Source: Pelargonium cotyledonis (lineage: Eukaryota; Streptophyta; Magnoliopsida; Geraniales; Geraniaceae). From it: a stretch of DNA of 24,985 bases. Numbering within the stretch: position 1 is the stretch's first letter; each line of letters begins with the position of its first letter. The position numbers and the translations under genes are program-made. Of this stretch, positions 18,401-24,985 are shown piece by piece. Under the pieces are notes generated by a model, which worked only from the letters and a program-made list of their open reading frames with translations, was not told where the DNA came from and made no database searches. The DNA is taken from NCBI GenBank assembly GCA_036897625.1, contig JAYMTA010000710.1, forward strand, positions 1-24,985, read 5' to 3'.

Positions 18401-21222
18401 GTTTTAACCAACAAGTGGAACTTGTCAATTTATTAAACATTTCTGCATCACTTTGTATCTTAACCTACAAAGCACGAACACTATCATCAATGAATGAATC
18501 TGTGTCTGACATAAGAATTGGATGTCATTCATAAATTCATTCCCGACAAGATAGTGACAAATGTCTGATATGCAAATCAGATAATAAAAATAAATAAATA
18601 GGACATGCTCCCGACACGATAGCGAAACACGTCGTCCTATTTTTCAATAAAAATATGATTTTTATATTTTGAAATTTGTCCAAACAAGCAAACAAACAAA
18701 CCCCAAAGAAATAACAAACACACTTCGTATAAAACCTAAAAAATACATCGCTGAATCCATTGCCCACTTAACATTATGGGTTGCACTGACTTGGATTACT
18801 TATTTGAATTGAACTTATGTTAAAGTTCATAATGAGTAACAAGTAATGACTTCTCGGGTTGAAAATGAAGGTGATTGTTTGTTACTAATCACTTACCATA
18901 TTGATTGCTGGTTTGAAATGCCAAGATGGACCAATTTACTTGATGTTAACTTTAAGTAGGCAAAATATTAAATTACCATTATTAACAAGTACAAATGCAT
19001 ATAAGTTGTTATACATAAAATATATTAATTCTTATGGTACTAGGATGGGTGACGTCCTAAGAAGTTCTCGTGTTGCATACCCCCACTAATAAAAATAAAA
19101 ACATACATATTCTTAACTAAAAAGGAAAGTGTATCCTAACGAATAGGGACGTTTTTTAAATGATGAATCACATGTCCTAATCGCTTCGTATGGGTGCTTC
19201 TTAGATCTTAAATGATTTTCAGCAAAATCATCATGTGGTCATCACCATGAAAATATCCTTAGCAACTACGGCATAAGTCATGCATGCCAACTTCTATATT
19301 GATTCGAGTTATTTGTACTGTAATCTACACACGCATTAAAGAAACACAAGATTAACAAAAACGGGGAGGGGAGAGAAACCTGGAAGATTTGGTTTGAGGT
19401 CCACAGTCAATTGAACTGCAACAAGAGAATCATCTTTATCTCTGGTACCCAGTACAGCTCTTGAGTCCCCAACATTTCCAATGATAAGATCATGACCCTA
19501 TACAAAAAATTTAGTAAATTCAAAATTGAGGAAAGTGTCATAAAAATATAAAATGCAAGAACCATATGAGAGGCTCTTCTTTGAATAAACCAGCAACTTA
19601 GATACCTGCTTGACCATAGTGACCGCTGTAGTTCCACTGCAGAAGCAGTCAATATTTGAGTGCATTCTGAGTTCCCTATCCACAACTTTAAAAGCCTTCA
19701 GAAACGACTCTTTCAAAGTTTGAAATATCTCCAGGTTCTTCTCAGATTCCTCCACATCAACGGAAGCCCTTGATTCTTCATCAGCAGATATGAAGGCAGT
19801 ATCTTCTGAATTTAAGCTCCCAGCATTATTAGGGCTAATCTCTCTGAGAACATCCTCACTGTTTAAGCTCACATCCCAGTGTGCACTCAGTTTCAGGGGA
19901 AGAGAATCCCTCACTCTTTTCGCGACCATGTGGCCATAGGGACCGTGGCCATCAAAAATACCACAGAAAACTGTGTCTGTTCTTGATGCAAAATTCTGAA
20001 ATTTATAGCTTAAGAGAGTTAGTAACGAACCCCTGACTTACTAGTACATGGAGACATTAATACTAATGATGTTATAAGATTATTTTATTCTGCAATTACA
20101 AGATCCAGATAGGTGCCACGGATGAGAAACAAATTGCTGACTTTAGCCAACTAAACAAGAAGACTGAATGATTTTAAACATATTGACGTGAAATTTATTT
20201 CCTAAATAATGATCCATATGCCCTTACATTTAAATATTGCATCTTTAGAGGTAAGAGATTAGCCTCAAAATATTAACATGCTACATCCAAGAATACTCAC
20301 TGCTGGCACAAAGATACTTTCCCTTTAGAAAAAACATACATCATATGATGCATGCAATAAACAATTACGGAATACAAAATACTGTAATAAGCAATAAATC
20401 ATTTATACCAACTTTTTGAAAAGATGAATCTAAGATACATATATGTAGGAACTTCACACAAAGCAGCATTTCAGCAACAACAAAAAAACTATGGATCATA
20501 CAGCTCTAAAGGAAAGCCAATACTTTTGCTCGAAGAAAACTGACTTGCATAGCAAAAGCAAAAGAGAAACAAAATGGATTTGTCCTGAAACAGAAAAGAA
20601 AAATAAAATGGTCTTTCTTTTCCTTGAAATAGAAAGTAGATTGTCCCCTAGCTGAATTTGTTTGAGTACAAGAAAAGAAATTGCAACAAAAGATTATAAG
20701 AGGAAAAATGAAAAATGTTCAACTACATATACATCCATATACCATTGGCATATCAGTAATTCAAATCCACAGATTATAGGCAAAATGTTGACTGCAAGAC
20801 AGAAAAATATTTTTTTAATTAGCAGATATAATATTATCCTTTCAGAATTTCTGGTATGCCGGGCTTTAAACATAGTAATTAATCTATCTCCATTAAACTA
20901 CCAACAACTTGAACACTTAGAATGATAATAAAAGCAAGTTGTAGAGTATGAAAGTAAGAAAGCTAACCTCCCAAACAAGCATAGCATCCTGATTTGTCCC
21001 TTTCCTGCCTTGTTGGGTAAAGAGAGAAGCAACATCACTAGACCCATTCAGGAACAGCCTCCCAGGAATTCTATGCAGCGACTCTTCCCTCTGATAGTCA
21101 AATGAGGAATTCCGTGATCCCAGCCTTTTTTTGGAGCTCTTCCTCTTCCTGATCCCCAGACCAGGAGAGGTCGGCGAACCAGGGTGAGGGCTCCTGCTTT
21201 CCACAGTCAAGCAGGACCCCAT
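15455..21222 (-). CDS. Protein phosphatase 2C, plant clade E-like, 5 coding exons
   Basis: Metal-dependent Ser/Thr phosphatase (PPM family). Exons on the minus strand: 21222-20968, 19995-19606, 19497-19380, 16243-16020, 15931-15455. They join in frame (1,464 nt; 487 aa plus stop) with GT-AG introns of 972, 108, 3,136 and 88 bp. The N-terminus MGSC fits N-myristoylation plus palmitoylation and so membrane anchoring, followed by a basic, Ser-rich region. Catalytic blocks in order: KGTNQDAM (about 75-82), FDGHG at 99-103 with metal ligand Asp100, CFCSGTTAVT, IIGNVGDSRAVLG, LPNNDAPGLAMARAFGD, ATDG with Asp328, and VDDCAVV with Asp374/375. The C-terminal ~100 residues are acidic and Ser/Glu-rich and end in a short basic segment. 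Length and blocks fit Arabidopsis clade E members such as At3g02750. No metal ligand is lost. Intron 3 holds a LINE remnant and a 5S-derived fragment. Confidence 0.95.
16975..18065 (+). pseudogene. RTE-like LINE remnant in PP2C intron 3, antisense
   Basis: The plus strand, antisense to the phosphatase gene, carries scattered but collinear blocks of a plant RTE-like non-LTR element. At 17,010-17,093 is the end of the endonuclease: VHTFTSGFYSSQIDYILTMA, continuing into VDRWRKRE, where the SQIDYIL block is diagnostic. At 17,250-17,350 is the linker LAT-stop-IRNIAKQILGESRR. At 17,645-17,700 is the RT block FPIAIRSALMHFLFVLV. The catalytic FADD is at 17,740-17,751 (reading YILFADD). Then come LDRWRETLASKEFRINKRKI (17,795-17,860) and DHFWYLESITKKMETMKRML (from 17,934). 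Frame changes and stops are frequent and the element is truncated at both ends. No poly-A tail or target duplication is evident. Confidence 0.82.
18541..18633. repeat. Imperfect direct repeat pair, 68 bp apart
   Basis: TCCCGACAAGATAGTGACAA (from 18,541) and TCCCGACACGATAGCGAAAC (from 18,609) are related over 25 bases with about five differences. They are separated by AT-rich sequence with TAAATAAATA runs. They lie in PP2C intron 3. The family is not recognised. Confidence 0.55.
19037..19085 (+). pseudogene. 5S rRNA-derived fragment in PP2C intron 3
   Basis: The sequence GGTACTAGGATGGGTGAC followed by GTCCTAAGAAGTTCTCGTGT and TGCAT matches the last ~47 bases of plant 5S rRNA with about six differences, including the region that forms the 3' part of the internal control region (box C). 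The 5' two-thirds of 5S rRNA is absent upstream, so this is not a gene. It may be a retroposed 5S piece or part of a 5S-bearing element such as a Cassandra-type TRIM or a SINE3-like unit. I see no LTR ends nearby to decide. Confidence 0.82.
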
Positions 21223-21842
21223 TCTCAGGGCCCTGATAATATTCAATATGCACTCCAGACCAGCTGAACAACCAAACCCTCGAGTTTCAATTGAGGGATC
21301 CGTCAGAACTTGTTGGAGTGTCCCTAAAAGTATTTCTCAATCCGAATGCCGGACTAATTGACTAATTCAACCTTTAAATTCCTTGAATTGCAATCAATCA
21401 GAGAATTTTTAACAAACTCTTTTGCAATCACAGCCTGATTGTCTGCAGATTTACCCTTAAAAGCCTCTGGAACTCCAATCTCCCAGCAAATTCCCACAAC
21501 CTCTTTTCAACCTTTAGAACACACAACCAGGAAACCAATCAGTGACTTCGCCTCCAATATTCTGAACAATGCAATAAATGAATAAAACAGAACCCAACAG
21601 ATACGAAAACAATTGAAAACCCCTATTACAATTCCCAAACTTCTAACAACCCTTTTGTGCTTGAACCACAAAAGATAAGAATCCACACTACCCTTTACCT
21701 TTTTCAATCAATATATTAAAAAAACAAAACATAACAAAACAAAAGGCATGCATCATAAAGAGCAGATCTATACCCACAAATATCCATTCTAAAAACCACT
21801 TTTTCCCAATCCAAAATGCAATAATAACTCTTCCCAGCACAA

Positions 21843-21879
<37 letters not shown>

Positions 21880-22300
21880 AATACAGAAATCTAGAACAAC
21901 CCAAAACTCAAAAATCACACATTTTTTCTCATCGAATGAAGATACCCACCAATAATCTATTCCGGATCAAGCTCCCAAAGGATCACAAATCAATCACCCA
22001 AACAACCAAATAAGACTCAAGATCGAGGCAAGGGAATGCGAGGAGCAAAACTCAGAGGTATTGCATGAGAATCAAGCAGCCAATAAATGGGTATGGAGCA
22101 AATTTGATGGAAAAATAAGAAATAATTGCAACCACGAAGAGCGAAAAGATCGAAAAAAAACCCGGCGTTCTCCCTCTCGAGAGGAGTGGACAAATTGAGA
22201 TATGGAGACAGAGAATCAAAGAAGGAATGGGTGTCTGAGGACCGTGGCTGTCACCATCGGCAGCGATAAATTGAAAGATGCTGAGACAAATTATCAAATT
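21223..22300 (-). other. Probable 5' UTR and leader intron region of the PP2C gene
   Basis: No protein family is seen here. Between 22,290 and about 22,150 the minus strand is pyrimidine-rich (TCTCTGTCTCCATATCTC) like a plant transcript leader. A candidate splice acceptor TTATCAG lies 11 bases before the start codon, which would give a leader intron as in many PP2C genes. The transcription start and donor were not fixed. Open frames here come from low-complexity stretches. Confidence 0.5.
21847..21877. repeat. (AG)n microsatellite in the PP2C leader region
   Basis: About 15 AG units (CT on the transcribed minus-strand sense) lie roughly 630 bases upstream of the PP2C start codon. CT/GA tracts in plant leaders can bind BBR/BPC-type factors. 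That role is inference here. Confidence 0.9.
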
Positions 22301-22330
22301 TTGGGTTCTGTCAACTATTAATAACGGATT

Positions 22331-22470
22331 ACGAATTTCAGAGATAATTATTTACTTTATTTTTAGAAAAGTAAAATTATTTACGAATTTCAGAGATAAT
22401 TATTTACTTTATTTTTAGTAAAGTAAAATTATTTACGAATTTCAGAGATAATTATTTACCTTACTTTATT
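22331..22470. repeat. Three-copy 52-bp tandem repeat upstream of the PP2C gene
   Basis: The unit starts ACGAATTTCAGAGATAATTA and recurs at 22,331, 22,383 and 22,435, giving an exact 52-base period. Copies one and two are nearly identical (one change: TTTTTAGAAAAG against TTTTTAGTAAAG). The third is cut short after TTATTTAC. Related words (TTTCAGAGATAAAATTATCA) continue to about 22,495. It sits just upstream of the likely PP2C transcription start. Confidence 0.9.
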
Positions 22471-22499
22471 TCAGAGATAAAATTATCAAATTTTGAATT

Positions 22500-23635
22500 G
22501 CAAATTCGGTTTCATATCTAATATTTTCTATGTTTAAGCTATATGTCATGAACCGAAAGAACCAGCCTCGTACGGCACCCCCAAACTCTCACATTAAAAG
22601 ATATGGAGCATAAAGTTCAGCTTCCAACTATTTCTCAATTGCAGTAATATTGATTTGATGATATGAAGCATAAATGTTTTAACCATTTTGAAAATTTAAA
22701 TCATATTTTGAAGGCTTGTATTTAAGACTCCTCCAGTGTTAGACCTCTACCTCTCGCATCTTTCTTAATTAAGTGATTCTCATCTCTCTCGGATGAATTC
22801 TTGGAACTCTTTGGATCATTTGGCTCAGTAGGAATGATTGTTTTACGGTAATCAAAATTCTTCCAAATCTAAGATTTTTTGCGTCAAAGCTTTGGCCTTT
22901 GAATTCATTTTCATTGTTAATTATGAAGACATGCCAAGCAAATATGCTTTTTCTTGCTGTACTACAAAGTTTAGTATTCACTTAGGTTGCAAAAATGTCA
23001 TTTTTGAGTTGGATATGCTTATGTTATAGCTTGGTGTGCTTTAATTTTGGAGTGTAGAAAAAAATCAAGTTTTTTGTTGACTTTGTCTTGGTTTTTGTTA
23101 ACCAAACGACGACGTTGCTCGTCATTGAAAACCTTGGACGCGATCGTTGGTGTTGCGCACGCGCAATAGTTTTGGGCGTTGCCGAGTGGTGTTGGGGCAT
23201 CATCGACGATCTCGAGAGTAATTATTTTTCCATTTCAAAGAAGAAAATGAGCACCGAGCATCGGCCTTCGACATGAAGTAATGGCCAATTCGCGATGGAG
23301 TATCGCGTGTACAAATATGAGCTTATTTTTCTACTTTCGTTAAGGAACTTTGACATGATTGTCTTGACGACAATCTCCATCCGCGACTAAGGCGCACGGC
23401 CACGAATGTTGTGCGCAAAGAAGCCACTAATTTCCTCTTGCTAGCTATACATGTCAAGAACAAATAAGGAATAAAGGAGATGATGCCATCTGAGCTGAAG
23501 ACTCCCTTAAATAGATGTTTATCCTCTATGGCTCGGCCCACAATGTCAGATACACCTTTTAAAAAAAATCTGATATAATATCAAGAGATGAGATCACTTG
23601 TTGTTTGACTCCTTAAGCAATGGCGCAGAGTCCAG
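22500..23635. other. Intergenic stretch, no gene seen
   Basis: Several short open frames of 60-72 codons occur on both strands but none shows a family motif or gene structure. GC content and CpG density rise from about 23,100, ahead of the minisatellite. Nothing else is recognisable. Confidence 0.5.
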
Positions 23636-23639
23636 CGGA

Positions 23640-24472
23640 TCTCGCATACATGACAATCCACGGACGGCACTCCGCGAAGCTACCACGAACGATCATCCAC
23701 GGATGGTGCGCTCTGCGAAGCTACCACGGAAGCTCATCCACGAACAACGCGCTCCACGAAGCTAACATAGATGACACGCTCTGTGAAGCTACCATGGAAG
23801 CTCGTCCTCGAACGGCGCGTTCTACGTAGAAACTACATACGCTTTTCCATAGACAGCGCGCTCTACGAAGCTACCATGGACGCTCATCCACAGACGGCGC
23901 ACTCCGCAAAGCTTTCGCAGACGCTCATCCACAGACGAAGCACTCCAAAAGCTTCCGAGAACGGAATCCCGCAAAGCTTCCACGGACAGCCTTCAGCAGA
24001 CGGTGTCCCACAAAGCTTCCACGAGGGATTATTCAGGTCAAAACTAACCCAAGAAGATACTCAAGCTTGAGAACCGTCCAAGCCTCAACGGATGGCCTTC
24101 GTAAAAATGTTGTTGTGCAAAGCTTATATGGATGGGCATTTGCAAATGGCATCCCGCGTAGCTCGCGTGGACGACCATCCACGGACGACATCCTATGAAG
24201 CTACCATGGATTGTCATCCACGGATGACACGCCCCCCAAAGCTACCACGGACGCTTGTCTAAGGACATCGCGCTCCGCGAAGCTACCATGAATGGCACGC
24301 TCTGCGATCCTACCATGGACGGTGCGCTCCGCAAAGCTACTACGGACGCTCGTCCATGGACAGTTCGCTTCGCGAAACTGCCATGAATGCTCGTCCAAGG
24401 ACAGTGCGCCCACCAAAGCATCTGCAGGGGGTCATCCACGATAGCATCCCGTGGAGCTTCCACGGACACCCA
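23640..24472. repeat. Degenerate 41-bp minisatellite array, CpG-rich
   Basis: The core is close to GCGAAGCTACCACGGACGCT followed by CATCCACGGACGGCGCGCTC. Successive cores start at 23,676, 23,717, 23,758, 23,785, 23,826, 23,867 and 23,908: a 41-base period with one 27-base short unit. Further copies are spaced about 25-41 bases apart to about 24,472, with a more diverged part near 24,060-24,130. The sub-motif CATCCACGGACG is close to self-complementary. The open frames on both strands here (about 23,620-24,070 plus; 24,201-24,559 minus) are by-products of the repeat: 41 is not a multiple of three, so each unit changes frame. Confidence 0.88.
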
Positions 24473-24559
24473 TGAAACATCATTGATTAAGAAAAGTCCT
24501 TTGCCCAGTTTATGAACAAATCCAATAGGCTGATGGAATGAGAAGTGGTAAGAAGGCAT

Positions 24560-24683
24560 GTGATATAAGATCTCTACACATCATTGTGTTCTTCGTGTGT
24601 TCATTGCAATTTTCGAACGAACTACAGAGAGTTGATTCTCATTTTTCTCATATTATTGTGTTTGCGTAGAGATCTTATATCAC
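24560..24683. repeat. Perfect 18-bp inverted repeat enclosing 88 bp
   Basis: GTGATATAAGATCTCTAC at 24,560-24,577 is repeated as its exact complement at 24,666-24,683. No matching direct repeats flank it. It could be a small foldback element, the facing ends of two element copies, or a hairpin in a non-coding transcript. The family is not recognised. Confidence 0.85.
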
Positions 24684-24846
24684 CCCAGAGGCGGGTCCCC
24701 GCACACACATACAAGAGTTTGCTTAACAGTATGCTATCTGCGCAGGCTACCAGTAGAACTTTGAACATAGTTACCCCAACATGAGACCTTGGAGACTAGA
24801 CTTGAACCGAATTTGACTAAGTTTGAACCTTGACTAGTAGGAATGG

Positions 24847-24985
24847 TCACGGGGCGGGTATAAGGCGGGGAACGCAAATCCCGTCCCCATCCCCACATAT
24901 AAAAACAATCCCCATCTCCGTCCCCATCCCCGCATGGGGAGTAATTTTTATCTCCATCCCCATCCCCATCCCCAATGGGTTTTAC
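24847..24985. repeat. C-rich CCCCATC-type repeat, cut by the window end
   Basis: After GGGGCGGGTATAAGGCGGGG, the plus strand has runs of CCCCATC and CCCCGTC words (about a dozen) with AT-rich breaks. G-rich and C-rich arms could pair (for example GCGGGGA with TCCCCGC). The array continues past the window, so its full size and type are unknown. Confidence 0.7.

Noticed and set aside
18901-19089. 62-codon plus-strand frame covering the 5S fragment
   Set aside because: The frame is AT-driven and ends in the 5S-derived sequence. It has no protein family.
21507-22297. Minus-strand open frames upstream of the PP2C start codon
   Set aside because: They are low-complexity and hydrophobic, arise from T-rich and (CT)n leader sequence, have no motif and are not in frame with the phosphatase.
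22838-23541. Short open frames of 60-72 codons on both strands
   Set aside because: They have no family resemblance, no consistent splice structure and no neighbouring gene context.
23640-24472. CRISPR-like array
   Set aside because: The repeats are directly contiguous and degenerate, with no unique spacers and no cas genes, and the DNA is plant nuclear.
23620-24559. Possible repeat-protein genes on both strands of the minisatellite
   Set aside because: The unit is 41 bases, so the frame changes each unit and no constant peptide repeat is coded. Openness on both strands follows from composition.

Overview
This is nuclear DNA from a flowering plant, most likely a eudicot. It is AT-rich and has split genes with GT-AG introns. 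It also holds a typical plant transposon mix: Ty3/gypsy, LINE, tRNA-derived SINE, a Stowaway-like MITE and a miniature LTR element. I cannot name the species. I see no bacterial-type operons, CRISPR array or biosynthetic cluster, and nothing that looks like a new multi-gene system. The points of interest are the two well-preserved host genes and the mobile-element record in and around them.

Layout. 1-0.83 kb: unrecognised sequence with a short GC-rich repeat. 0.87-1.8 kb: decayed L1-type LINE reverse transcriptase (+). 2.67-2.91 kb: probable tRNA-derived SINE (-). 3.95-4.18 kb: MITE. 4.2-5.28 kb: upstream region of the first gene. 5,284-8,378 (+): complete 14-exon serine carboxypeptidase-like gene (S10, carboxypeptidase I type, 497 aa). 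Its intron 2 carries a complete 215-bp miniature LTR retrotransposon with a perfect 5-bp target duplication. About 9.97-14.88 kb (-): decayed chromodomain-type Ty3/gypsy element with both LTRs. It keeps parts of gag, protease, RT, the integrase zinc domain and the chromodomain, but has lost the integrase catalytic core and RNase H, and a foreign insert sits inside it. 15,455-21,222 (-): complete 5-exon clade-E-like PP2C phosphatase gene (487 aa). Its 3.1-kb third intron carries an antisense RTE-like LINE remnant and a 5S-rRNA-derived fragment. 21.2-22.3 kb: probable 5' UTR and leader of the PP2C gene with an (AG)n tract. 22.33-22.47 kb: three-copy 52-bp tandem repeat just upstream. 23.64-24.47 kb: degenerate 41-bp minisatellite, GC-rich against its surroundings. 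24.56-24.68 kb: perfect 18-bp inverted repeat. 24.85-24.985 kb: C-rich hexamer-like repeats running off the window.

The two host genes are convergent, tail to tail, with the gypsy element between them. Nothing suggests a shared pathway: the carboxypeptidase should be a secreted or vacuolar peptidase, and the phosphatase a cytoplasmic, membrane-anchored signalling enzyme. Both exon models were joined by hand. All internal junctions keep frame and GT-AG ends, and the conserved family motifs run uninterrupted, so I regard both genes as intact.
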